Part shown: piece after piece, positions 46,265-54,521 of the stretch
How positions within the stretch are numbered: position 1 is the first letter of the stretch
How the letters are laid out: each line of letters starts with the position of its first letter
From: Olavius algarvensis spirochete endosymbiont
GTDB lineage: Bacteria > Spirochaetota > Spirochaetia > DSM-2461
Length of the DNA stretch: 64,000 nucleotides
Reading direction: 5' to 3'
NCBI GenBank assembly: GCA_900608495.1
Contig: UWYT01000194.1
Coordinates: 57,517 to 121,516 of the forward strand
Translations under genes and position numbers: made by a program
The notes under the pieces: generated by a model
What the model saw: only the letters and a program-made list of their open reading frames with translations
Database searches by the model: none
What the model was told of the DNA's origin: nothing

Positions 46265-48220
46265 TCAAGTGGAAATTCTGCAATCCGAACACAGTTTCCT
46301 GAAAGCTCTTCTGCTTCGCTCAAATCGAATCTGATCGGCAGGCAGAGCTTTCTCAATTTTGTTTAGGGCCTCGTAAAAGCCATCCCAGGCTCGCCGTTCC
46401 CTATGCCACAGTCTTTCCAATCCCTCTGCCTCGCCATCAAAGTTCGAAATCCATCTGGAAAGCCGGCTTCCCGCAAGTTTCAACACCTTCTCGCGAAATT
46501 CCGTACTACCACCATCCACAGTCAACAAATTAAGTGCCAGCTTAAGCAGGGCCAGCGTGGTTGGCATAGGAGTGATAAAACAACCAGTAAACGGGTCGAT
46601 AATTTTTTTTATCCCCTTTTGGCCTCCGGGCAAGAATGAAGCATAACTACTAAATACGAAAAGACGTAACAAATCACCAACATAGGTGCCAGCCTTCGCC
46701 GCTTTTATGGCCTCGTTTGCAAACGCTTCCTTATCATGCCTCATAATCAAACCCGAAGCATGAACATAACGCAACGCCCTTTTTTTGCCATCGGAATCCA
46801 GAACCGATAAGATATAAGCCTGATCCTCCGCGCGTCCCACAAAAGTGGGTGTAAAGGGACGATAACGTCGCAGAGCGTCAAAGCGAATCCCCACGGTGCC
46901 GCCAGTGGCATGTATACGCTGAATCGCCTCAGTTACGCCATCCGGGGCATCCTTAGTACCATAACAAGTCATCAACTCCGCCCTGGTAGACACGGCCATT
47001 GGTCTCTGCTTGAAAAAAATCAGATCTTCCCCCCTGGGAATATTGTCCGGCCACATTATGTCCGGTGTAAAAATCCCATTCACGATATCCTTTTCATTCA
47101 CCACGGCTCCAGCAATCAGGCCAAAATCAACCTCGCGTTCATTCCCGTCCACGCCGTGTGCTCCCCAAAGTCGCGTACGAAAATGCTCAAAAAAACTTTT
47201 ACCTGTCTCTGCACACAGCTCATTCTGAGGAGCCACCTGATCCAGATCCAATTTGAAAGTCGCCTTAAAATCCTTATTCATCAAAACGGACCAAAGAGCG
47301 GGAAAGGCTTTCAAAAATGAATAGTGCCGCCCATATTCACCATCAACCCCAAAACACTTCTGCAACGATTCCAAAACATCGGTATTCCCCAGCCATGGCG
47401 CAAGAGTATCGACAATCCTCCTAGTATCCGACTCGGTAAAAGCATACACATCTAAACCGTTTAGCCTTCCCGGCTTAAGCTCGGCTAAGCGTGCTCGAAG
47501 CCATCGATGTGCCCACTCATGCAAACCCTCATGAGTCACCGAAACCGAAAGAAACACCGTAAGTCTATCCTCGGGAGACACACTGCCCCGCAGTTTCTCA
47601 TATTTCAGCGCATCCGCAAGTCCACAAAGACCATAAACGAATTCATCGCTGGCTATCGGAATTCCAATGGGAATCGGATGATCATACCAATAAAGCTGCG
47701 GCTCATTCGACGCCTTCCTAGCCCCTTCAATCACCTCCGCAATATTCCCCGATTCCTCCTCCGCATCGCCCAAAGGTGGCGAAAGAAGAACATTGGAAGT
47801 GAAAACAATCTCACGCGCAGGATTCCCGATTGGTCTCTCGGCAAGTCTTACAATCTTTACCCGGCGATTTTGTCTAAGAAGAGAAATCTGCTGATGAGGG
47901 TCCTTATCCAAATACAGGGCTTCAGGGAAAAATGCCTTCCAAATCGCATCCGCAAGATCGGATTCTGTCCCCCTCGCATCTATAAGCCTTTCAAGTTCCT
48001 CAAATGCCTGGAATCTACCCAAATCTGCGGCAGCATCATATTCCGCGTAAATACGCTCCAATGCTCCTCGAAACGGAGGAACCAAATCATCATCGTTTCC
48101 TCCGCTTGCCAAAGTAGAAAGGAAATCCAGAGCGGCATTCGAGGGTCCATCTCCAGCTATCGTTTCATCCTCCCATAGAAAGGCCAGTTTGCGGTAAAAA
48201 CTCCTTGCCTTAGCGCTCAA
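46265..48220 (-). CDS. Uncharacterised 651-residue cytoplasmic protein with glycosyltransferase-like motifs
   Basis: The start is TTG 48220, nine bases after GGAGG. It has no signal peptide or membrane segment. Residues 1-110 are helical. From about residue 175 there are conserved-looking segments: LYWYDHPIPIGIPI, LTVFLSVSVTHEG, a D-x-D in FKLDLDQ (about 330), GLIAGAVVNEKD, TGGTVGIRFDALRRYRPFTP and FVGRAEDQAYILSVL (about 455-470). The D-x-D followed by a GG-rich acceptor region and an E-D pair resembles GT-A glycosyltransferases, but I cannot place it in a named family. manA lies nearby on the same strand. The function remains open. Confidence 0.6.
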   Translation of the reverse strand: MSAKARSFYRKLAFLWEDETIAGDGPSNAALDFLSTLASGGNDDDLVPPFRGALERIYAEYDAAADLGRFQAFEELERLIDARGTESDLADAIWKAFFPEALYLDKDPHQQISLLRQNRRVKIVRLAERPIGNPAREIVFTSNVLLSPPLGDAEEESGNIAEVIEGARKASNEPQLYWYDHPIPIGIPIASDEFVYGLCGLADALKYEKLRGSVSPEDRLTVFLSVSVTHEGLHEWAHRWLRARLAELKPGRLNGLDVYAFTESDTRRIVDTLAPWLGNTDVLESLQKCFGVDGEYGRHYSFLKAFPALWSVLMNKDFKATFKLDLDQVAPQNELCAETGKSFFEHFRTRLWGAHGVDGNEREVDFGLIAGAVVNEKDIVNGIFTPDIMWPDNIPRGEDLIFFKQRPMAVSTRAELMTCYGTKDAPDGVTEAIQRIHATGGTVGIRFDALRRYRPFTPTFVGRAEDQAYILSVLDSDGKKRALRYVHASGLIMRHDKEAFANEAIKAAKAGTYVGDLLRLFVFSSYASFLPGGQKGIKKIIDPFTGCFITPMPTTLALLKLALNLLTVDGGSTEFREKVLKLAGSRLSRWISNFDGEAEGLERLWHRERRAWDGFYEALNKIEKALPADQIRFERSRRAFRKLCSDCRIST

Positions 48221-48508
48221 AAAATCAAGCCTCCAAAATATATTTCCAGTTGCGACTCACCTCAAATAGCTTGGTAAGGTTTTCTCATGTGGTCAATATA
48301 TCAGTAAGTATGTTGGCTAAGACATTCCCTGGTCAAGCAAAATGCCAAAGCACCAGTTCCACCTATGAGAGCGAGAATACAAATCCTTAACTCCTCCTCG
48401 CCGGCCTCTTTCGCAAAGAGCAGATTTGGATGGGTAAAAAGCATTTTTGCGCAGAACACATAGCAATCAGAGCAGTCGCAGAGCAGTCAATAGATGGATT
48501 AAAAAGAA
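48221..48508. other. Intergenic region upstream of the 651-residue protein gene
   Basis: 288 bases between the DUF188 gene and the 651-residue protein gene, both on the minus strand. No gene or clear promoter pair was identified. A minus-strand ribosome binding site GGAGG for the downstream gene lies at its left end. Confidence 0.3.
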
Positions 48509-48952
48509 TTACATGCCGTCGATTAGTCTCAGCAACGAAGACTCAAATTTCGAACTTGCCTCCGAGCTATAATGCATCGGCGATTTTCGGGCGATTCCTC
48601 CCCGTCTAATCGCCAGCATCAATTCAGCTTCCTCTTCCCGAGCCTTCAAGTCCCGAAGTTTCCAGATATTGCCCGAGTCGTTCATCACAGTTACGCCACT
48701 GCCAATCAACCTGATGCCCAGAGTGAAATCTCTTGTAATCGCAATATCACCTGAACAAGCTCGAGAAGAAATGAAATCGTCAGCCGCATCTTTCCCTCCA
48801 CTGACAACACTCATGGAAACCCAGCTAACCTGAGCGGCTGGTATTGGCCTATCGGCCACAACATGAACATCAAGCCCTCTTTGCTGCGCACAGTTTAGTA
48901 GGACATCCATTGCTCCACGAGCGCACGAATCTCCATCAACCCAAATCATCAT
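48509..48952 (-). CDS. YaiI/YqxD family (DUF188) protein
   Basis: 147 residues from ATG 48952, which follows GAGGTTGGTC and overlaps the end of manA. An ATG one codon later or a longer upstream frame is possible. Family markers are IWVDGDSC at the N-terminus, VVADRPIP, SGGKDAADDFI, GDIAITRDFTLGIRLI, and FESSLLRLID at the C-terminus. The usual Asp of the WVDADAC motif is conserved in position and the acidic residues suggest a PIN-like fold. The biochemical function of the family is not established. It is the downstream partner of manA in a two-gene unit. Confidence 0.85.
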   Translation of the reverse strand: MMIWVDGDSCARGAMDVLLNCAQQRGLDVHVVADRPIPAAQVSWVSMSVVSGGKDAADDFISSRACSGDIAITRDFTLGIRLIGSGVTVMNDSGNIWKLRDLKAREEEAELMLAIRRGGIARKSPMHYSSEASSKFESSLLRLIDGM

Positions 48953-50189
48953 GACCAACCTCGGCAATAGCGCATTTTCCCTTTCCCCTAATCAAAACAT
49001 CCTCGGCCGTCCAGGGCACAAAGGCACTAGAACCTCTATTCAGAACCAAATCATCAGTACCATCTCCAAGTACAATTCTTCCTTCCATAGCAAGAACAAT
49101 CAGTGGTCCCTCGCCGGACGCAATTCGAATCTCGTTCACGATGTTTCCCATACTCTGCAGATCATCTGGCTTCTCAGCATTCATCAAACCCAGATTTGCC
49201 AAGCTCAATGAAAATTCCGCCACCTGCACTGGATAACGGCAAAAGCCACGCAAATCCGACTTTCCCACCTTAAGCACCCGCGGTGTCGAACTAGAAAAAT
49301 CAAGCACTCTTACCAGTTCCACAACATCAACATGTTTGCCAGTCAAACCTCCACGCAGGACATTGTCCGAATTCGCCATAAGCTCCAAGCCAAAGCCCTC
49401 AAGATATGCATGTAGCGTCTGAACCGGTTGAAACAATGCCTCCCCTGGTTGAATTTCAACAACATTCAGAAAGAGCGGCGCCAACACACCGATATCACCA
49501 GGGAATTCCTCGCTCAACCTGGAAATCCAATATTTCTGCAAAGAATCCCAACCGCATTCAGATCTATTTAGCGCGTCAACGACCGAAGCAAGCAGGAGAG
49601 TTTTGGTATCGTTATCAGCAGTAAGCAGACTCACAAAGAATGATTTGAGCATCTCAGTCTCATCTATTCCTTTTCCTAAATTCAAACTGTCAGTTTTCAG
49701 AATCGAAAAAGACTCTCGTACCTCAGCAAACCTCCGAAAACCAATCATTGCGCTAAAGGGTGTAATAGCCATGATTATTTCCGGCTTATGATTATCATCA
49801 CGGTAATTGCGATTAATCGCTCCGATGGGAATCTTCTTCTCATTTTCCCTTAGAAACCCAGTCTCCGCTGCTTCCTTTGATGGATGCGCTTGAATTGAAA
49901 GCGATTTTCGTGCCGCAAGAAGTTTAAACAGAAAGGGAAGTGAACCATATTGCTTTGCTTTATCGGGTCCCAGCATCAACACCGGATTGCGTACAATGGT
50001 TTCGATTAACTCCAATTCACCACCATCATTCATCTTCAACTTGGAAGAAGCAAGTGGATGCGCACCCATCCACATTTCGGCAAAGGGCCTGGCATCCGGA
50101 TTCGCTATTCCCAAAAAATCCGGTATGTAGTAATTATCACCCCAAGAATAATCACGAATTGGATTCACCATCAAGAAGAAGGATTGCAT
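48936..50189 (-). CDS. manA: Mannose-6-phosphate isomerase, class I
   Basis: 417 residues, the common size of type I phosphomannose isomerases, which interconvert mannose-6-phosphate and fructose-6-phosphate. Zinc and substrate motifs are SIQAHPSKEAAETGF, DDNHKPEIIMAIT, GEALFQPVQTLHAYLEG and GLELMANSDNVLRGGLT. The C-terminal beta-barrel is complete. Start ATG 50189 has only a weak ribosome binding site. It overlaps the DUF188 gene, and an ABC sugar importer lies on the same strand upstream, so a sugar catabolic grouping is plausible. Confidence 0.94.
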   Translation of the reverse strand: MQSFFLMVNPIRDYSWGDNYYIPDFLGIANPDARPFAEMWMGAHPLASSKLKMNDGGELELIETIVRNPVLMLGPDKAKQYGSLPFLFKLLAARKSLSIQAHPSKEAAETGFLRENEKKIPIGAINRNYRDDNHKPEIIMAITPFSAMIGFRRFAEVRESFSILKTDSLNLGKGIDETEMLKSFFVSLLTADNDTKTLLLASVVDALNRSECGWDSLQKYWISRLSEEFPGDIGVLAPLFLNVVEIQPGEALFQPVQTLHAYLEGFGLELMANSDNVLRGGLTGKHVDVVELVRVLDFSSSTPRVLKVGKSDLRGFCRYPVQVAEFSLSLANLGLMNAEKPDDLQSMGNIVNEIRIASGEGPLIVLAMEGRIVLGDGTDDLVLNRGSSAFVPWTAEDVLIRGKGKCAIAEVGHDDLG

Positions 50190-50506
50190 TACAAACCATC
50201 ATATCCGGTAATTAATGGAGATTCCACAACACTGTGATTATTCTGCAAGATGCAGGAAGTAAGTTTATACAAAGCAAAGTTGCGTTTGTGCCTGCTATGC
50301 ATCATACACATGGATTAGATAAATCTCTCGATTCCCGAAAAGCGAAGCTCAGATAGAAAACGACTTTCGTCGCATGAGAAGAGCTTACAACGATGATTCG
50401 AATGTTATTGCAATTGATGCAGATGCGGTATTCTGCCGTGCAATCCTTAATTTACAGGCTTCTGAAGTTTTCCAGAACCTGCCCGAACTCTCACAACACT
50501 CGCTGG
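50190..50506. other. 317-base gap between the sugar permease gene and manA
   Basis: No gene is visible. Plus-strand sequence from about 50366 contains GATGCAGATGCG-type short repeats of protein-like composition, but no start with a ribosome binding site. The region should contain the manA promoter on the minus strand, which I could not assign. Confidence 0.3.
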
Positions 50507-51364
50507 CTATTTAATTGAGCCTTGAACCATGCCCTTGATGATGCTCCGTTGAGCAAGCAAAAAGAAAATAATAACAGGAACCATAGACATCAATATGGCG
50601 GTTAGTATGAGATCCCACTGCTTAACATAGGCTCCCGCGAAATTGGATACAGCAAGCGGAATCGTCATTACACGACCACTTTTGCCCAGAATAAGCAGAG
50701 GTAAGAGATAATCGTTCCAAATCCATATGCTGTTAAGAACCAATACAGTGGCGTGGATGGGCTTGAGAATCGGGTGAATAATGGTATAAAATGTCCGAAT
50801 ACGTCCGCATCCATCAATGCTAGCCGCTTCTTCGAGTTCGTAAGGAATGCTCTTGATAAAACCATGATACATGAAGATTGAAAGAGAGCTACCAAAACCA
50901 AGATAGGCTAGAATCATACCGCCGTAAGTTCGCAGCAGTCTAATCCCAGTGAAATCCGTTACCGTGCGGAACCAGGAGAGTAACGGAAACATAACTATTT
51001 GAAATGGAATAACCATTGTCGCAACAAAAAGGGTGAAGATAAAGATAGAGAGCCGCGACTTGGTGCGCACAAGAACCCATGCAGCCTGAGAGGATAAAAA
51101 CATAATGAATAAGAGAGACAGAACCGTGATTAATACCGAAGAGAAAAACGACCGCGAATATTGGACATTTGGATTGGCCCAAATATTTGCAACATTCCTA
51201 CCGAGTTGTCCCCAGTCCTCGGGTAGTCGCAGTGGATACTGTGTAACATCGAAAGCATCTTTGGCAGAATTGATAAGAACAAGCAGCAGGGGCAACATGA
51301 ATAAGATGAAAAACAGAACTCCGAGAGCTTCCAGAAAAATTACGCGTTTTTTGCTTTGTTTCAT
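50507..51364 (-). CDS. Carbohydrate ABC transporter permease, MalG type
   Basis: 285 residues, six hydrophobic segments. The ATPase-contact motif is EAASIDGCGRIRTFYTIIHPIL (positions about 178-200, EAA motif with conserved Gly). The C-terminus NLLAQRSIIKGMVQGSIK-like ending is typical of MalG/LacG proteins. ATG 51364 overlaps the MalF-type gene by four bases. It should pair with that protein and a shared ATPase encoded elsewhere. Confidence 0.93.
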   Translation of the reverse strand: MKQSKKRVIFLEALGVLFFILFMLPLLLVLINSAKDAFDVTQYPLRLPEDWGQLGRNVANIWANPNVQYSRSFFSSVLITVLSLLFIMFLSSQAAWVLVRTKSRLSIFIFTLFVATMVIPFQIVMFPLLSWFRTVTDFTGIRLLRTYGGMILAYLGFGSSLSIFMYHGFIKSIPYELEEAASIDGCGRIRTFYTIIHPILKPIHATVLVLNSIWIWNDYLLPLLILGKSGRVMTIPLAVSNFAGAYVKQWDLILTAILMSMVPVIIFFLLAQRSIIKGMVQGSIK

Positions 51365-52275
51365 AATTCCACTTCACGTTTCTTGCCCGCCCGCACCTGA
51401 ACCACTGAAATCAATACGAGTACCACGAAGAACAAGAAGGCCCTTGCCTGACCTTGGGCGAGATTATTGGATACGAAAGCCGTATTATATATGTCTAAGG
51501 CCAGAAGTTCAGTCCCATTCATAGGTTTGCCCATGAAAATCGTCGATGGCCCACCGGCGGTTAGCGAAACATTGACATCGAACTGCTTAAAAGAATTCAC
51601 CAGGGTAAGAAATACGGTAATGGTGAAGGCTTGGGCAACCATCGGAATAGTGATATTGCGCAGGCGCTGAAGGCCGCTGGCGCCATCAATCCGAGCTGCT
51701 TCCAGCAATTCCACCGGCACACTTTCCAAAGCCGCTACGTAAATCATCATTATGTAGCCAGCATACTGCCACGTACCAACTATAACCAAGGCTACCACCG
51801 AGGCATTTCGACTGGCGAGGATTAAGTTTTTGGGATTGGATAAAAACGGTAGTTTCAGCACCTCGCCCAAGGTTGGTATTGCGTTATTAAATATGAACTG
51901 CCAAATATAACCTAATATCAATCCACCAATCAGGTTTGGAAGAAAGAACCCGACACGATATATATTGCGCCCCTTGATTGCTGAAGTAACAAGCAGTGCG
52001 AGGCCGAATGATACAGCATTTATCGCGAGAATATTTAAGGTGGTATAGACGCAGGTAAGCAAAAAAGAATAGATGAAAGAAGGATCCTTTAAGCTTTCGA
52101 TGAAATTCGTAAGCCCGACAAAATCCAACGTTGCCCCCAAGCGAGCGGACGAACTCCAATTAGTCAGTGAATAAAAAATCCCCAAGAAAAAAGGAATGAT
52201 AACCACCATCAAAAAGGCGAATAAAATCGGAATAAGAAAGAGCCAGAAAACGAATTGACTCCTTTTTTTCAACAA
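51361..52275 (-). CDS. Carbohydrate ABC transporter permease, MalF/LacF type
   Basis: 304 residues, six hydrophobic segments. The EAA loop is ELLEAARIDGASGLQRLRNITIPM, and the N-terminus LFLIPILFAFLMVVIIPFFLGIFYSLTNW is characteristic. The start is TTG 52275 with GAGGA seven bases upstream; TTG 52272 is also possible. A hairpin in the gap separates it from the binding-protein gene. Confidence 0.93.
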   Translation of the reverse strand: MLKKRSQFVFWLFLIPILFAFLMVVIIPFFLGIFYSLTNWSSSARLGATLDFVGLTNFIESLKDPSFIYSFLLTCVYTTLNILAINAVSFGLALLVTSAIKGRNIYRVGFFLPNLIGGLILGYIWQFIFNNAIPTLGEVLKLPFLSNPKNLILASRNASVVALVIVGTWQYAGYIMMIYVAALESVPVELLEAARIDGASGLQRLRNITIPMVAQAFTITVFLTLVNSFKQFDVNVSLTAGGPSTIFMGKPMNGTELLALDIYNTAFVSNNLAQGQARAFLFFVVLVLISVVQVRAGKKREVEL

Positions 52276-52303
52276 AATCTGTTCCTCATCTTTTTCAGAG
52301 TAG

Positions 52304-52331
52304 ACAAGGAGGGTGGATCTACCCTCCTTGT
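52304..52331 (-). other. Strong intercistronic hairpin between binding-protein and permease genes
   Basis: ACAAGGAGGGT and ACCCTCCTTGT form a perfect 11-pair stem with a six-base loop. It sits about 30 bases after the binding-protein stop and about 30 bases before the permease start. No T run follows. The spacer just before it carries repeated ATTGCA units. Such hairpins commonly protect the upstream message and let the binding protein accumulate above the permeases. Confidence 0.6.
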
Positions 52332-52362
52332 CCTCATTGCAATTGCAATTGCAATACGCAAA

Positions 52363-53607
52363 CTATCGGTTCTGGAAGGCTTCAGTCAACAATTGGATAA
52401 ATCTGGCTTTGTCAATTTGATCGTTGGCAAATTGATTATAAATCGGGGCCAGAGTCTTATCCCGAAATTCTGCGCTGAAAAGATACTGATTCCAGGAATA
52501 TACCTTGCCCTGGGACATCCAATCCTGAACCGAACTTGAAAGCTGTCCATCGGGGTTGAGGGTTATGTTAGTAAAGGCTGGTATCATTTTCGCTTCTTTA
52601 ACTATATAATTAGCGCCAGCGGAGGTTGTAGCTAAATCGACAAGGAATTTTTTCGCAAGCTCGGCGTTTGCAGATTCAACATTTACGAGGTAAAACGACG
52701 GGGCGGATACGAATATACCGTCGGTAACGGCTTCCATGGAGCCATGAGGAGCGAAGGCCATTTCAAAGGTTGCATTTGCGTCAGCCATGTTGGGATCGGT
52801 CCAGTTTCCTTGATGAAGGAAGGCGGCCTTACCAGTGGCGAAAGCCCCAACCTGGGCATCATAGTTACCCGTGGTGAGAATGGCTTTATCGGCATATTGA
52901 AATAGAAGCTCAACCCAGTCCACATATTCAGATAAGCGTTTGGAATCCACCTGCCCTGCCAGCAGCTGATCAACAACCGAAGTATCTCCGTACTGCAGCC
53001 CGTTTGAGAGCAGGGAATTTAAATTGTGGTGAGTTGTAACCCAAAACATTTCGGTGCCGGCAGCCATCGATACAACCGAATCCAGACCAAGCTGTTCCTT
53101 CATGGAATCAATCTTAGCGAACGCTTCGCGGTAGCCGGAAAGATTCACCAGGCTTTTCGGATCCACTCCCGCTTCGGCGAGTATATCGGCATTATAAGCC
53201 AGCCCCCAGCCTTCGATCGACACGGGAAAGCCGAAGGTTTTACCGTTGTGGACAAAGGCCACATCGGTTTTATCCACCCAGGCTTCATCACTGAGATCCG
53301 CAGCTATGGCTTGCCACTCCAGATAATCTTCCAAACCGTTAATAGCAAATATATCCGGCATTTCCCCCGCGGCGTAATCGGCCTTGAGTTGCTGCCCAAG
53401 ATCGCAATTTCCACCACCGCAGGATTTGATAACTACTTCTACACCGTTCTCTTCGGCCCAGGCGGCAGCATAGGCTTTGAGCTGACCATCAATTTCAGGC
53501 TTCCCTTGAGCAAGGACTATTACATCTTTTTCCCATAACTTGCAACCATTGGCGAATAACGCCGCCATCGCAAGCAAACCGACCATGATTAACGAGATTC
53601 TTCTCAT
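52363..53607 (-). CDS. Sugar ABC transporter substrate-binding lipoprotein
   Basis: 414 residues from ATG 53607; the upstream start at 53625 adds six residues before the signal peptide. RRISLIMVGLLAMAALFANGC is a lipoprotein signal with Cys near residue 22. Mature-sequence features of the extracellular solute-binding family 1 are VEVVIKSCGGG, MPDIFAINGLEDYLEW, FPVSIEGWGLAYNADIL, GKAAFLHQGNWT and SAPSFYLVNVESAN. The substrate is probably a mono- or oligosaccharide; manA nearby hints at mannose-containing sugars, but that is inference. No ATPase gene lies in the operon, so a shared MsmX/UgpC-type ATPase is needed. Confidence 0.93.
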   Translation of the reverse strand: MRRISLIMVGLLAMAALFANGCKLWEKDVIVLAQGKPEIDGQLKAYAAAWAEENGVEVVIKSCGGGNCDLGQQLKADYAAGEMPDIFAINGLEDYLEWQAIAADLSDEAWVDKTDVAFVHNGKTFGFPVSIEGWGLAYNADILAEAGVDPKSLVNLSGYREAFAKIDSMKEQLGLDSVVSMAAGTEMFWVTTHHNLNSLLSNGLQYGDTSVVDQLLAGQVDSKRLSEYVDWVELLFQYADKAILTTGNYDAQVGAFATGKAAFLHQGNWTDPNMADANATFEMAFAPHGSMEAVTDGIFVSAPSFYLVNVESANAELAKKFLVDLATTSAGANYIVKEAKMIPAFTNITLNPDGQLSSSVQDWMSQGKVYSWNQYLFSAEFRDKTLAPIYNQFANDQIDKARFIQLLTEAFQNR

Positions 53608-53635
53608 AAAACACTCCAAAAACATCCAAAATCAA

Positions 53636-53651
53636 TATCCCTTAGGGGATA
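53636..53651 (-). promoter_or_regulatory. Operator-like palindrome upstream of the sugar-binding-protein gene
   Basis: TATCCC-TTAG-GGGATA is a six-pair inverted repeat with a four-base centre, 29 bases upstream of the ATG. It could be a repressor site or a leader hairpin. No regulator gene is adjacent. A TACTAT box lies about 40 bases further upstream without a good -35. Confidence 0.35.
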
Positions 53652-53858
53652 CGCGCAAATCGGCGGATAGATATCCAGAATAGTACACCTTTCCTCTTTT
53701 AGCTTGGCAGATTCACCTCAATAATGTCAAGTCCAGCTATCCAAAAATTTAAGCCCCGGGTTGCATCACAGCCTCGTCCACAGTTGCCAGTTCCAAATGT
53801 AAGCTATCAGCGCGGAGTTTCTTTTCTCAATAAACCTAACGGATTGGCATTTGTGAGT

Positions 53859-54332
53859 TTAATCGTATAAATAGAAAATATTTGTTTCCCAATCCTTGGG
53901 ATCCGGCTTTTCAAAGTAACTAACGGTATATTCCTCAATGTTGAGAGTGGAGTTAAGCTTGTGCGCTATCATGTAATTCATCAATTGTTCGTGCGCTTCC
54001 TTAAGATGCTCATAAGGGCCTCGAAGTATTGTTGTCACAGCCTTTGACTTTTCTACTTGGTAGACGCTGAGTTCTGGGTCTTTCGGTTTTGGATTTCCTT
54101 CAATCGGAAAGCCGATGCCTAAGCCAGCGGTATTCGTTTCCGCGTCCCAAGAGTAATAAACGCCCGTGGCTGGTCCTGCTATCTTGATATTATGTTCCTT
54201 AGCATATCCATAAGTTTTCTCATATGCTTTCTCCCAGAGGTTTTTGTCCGCGATGTTTTCCATTTTAACTTCATTTCGCACAATGAGGTAGTTCTTCTGT
54301 GCAAATGTCGTTTTACTGATTTCATAATTCAT
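53859..54332 (-). CDS. GyrI-like/SOUL-type small-molecule-binding domain protein
   Basis: 157 residues from ATG 54332, preceded by AGGTGGTAAAAATC. The sequence NYEISKTTFAQKNYLIVRNEV, GVYYSWDAETNTAGLGIGFPIE and TTILRGPYEHLKEAHEQLMNYM matches the effector-binding domain of BmrR/GyrI-type proteins, here standing alone without a DNA-binding helix. In E. coli GyrI protects gyrase, and other members are drug-binding proteins. The ligand is unknown. It has its own promoter-like sequence and is not obviously in an operon. Confidence 0.8.
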   Translation of the reverse strand: MNYEISKTTFAQKNYLIVRNEVKMENIADKNLWEKAYEKTYGYAKEHNIKIAGPATGVYYSWDAETNTAGLGIGFPIEGNPKPKDPELSVYQVEKSKAVTTILRGPYEHLKEAHEQLMNYMIAHKLNSTLNIEEYTVSYFEKPDPKDWETNIFYLYD

Positions 54333-54364
54333 GATTTTTACCACCTTTCACTTGTATTTTGGAC

Positions 54365-54403
54365 AGTATTGTCAGATAAGCGGCACTATGTCAACCTTGT
54401 CAA
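54365..54403 (-). promoter_or_regulatory. Putative promoter with overlapping palindrome for the GyrI-like gene
   Basis: On the minus strand a perfect TTGACA (54394-54389) and AATACT (54370-54365) are 18 bases apart. A second TTGACA lies nine bases further upstream at 54403-54398. The -10 region is inside GACA-ATAC-TGTC, an inverted repeat that could bind a regulator. Confidence 0.5.
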
Positions 54404-54521
54404 AGTGGCAAGGGCCGAGTGTCCAGATTGATCGCTAATCACTATTGAGCAAAGCAGTAATCGACAAAAGAGCAGCACGCACAGCATATCAATGTTCCAA
54501 AACGTACGATAAGCATCGATA

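Noticed and set aside
47507..48178. 223-codon plus-strand frame
   Set aside because: It is antisense to the 651-residue protein and highly basic, as expected of a shadow frame.
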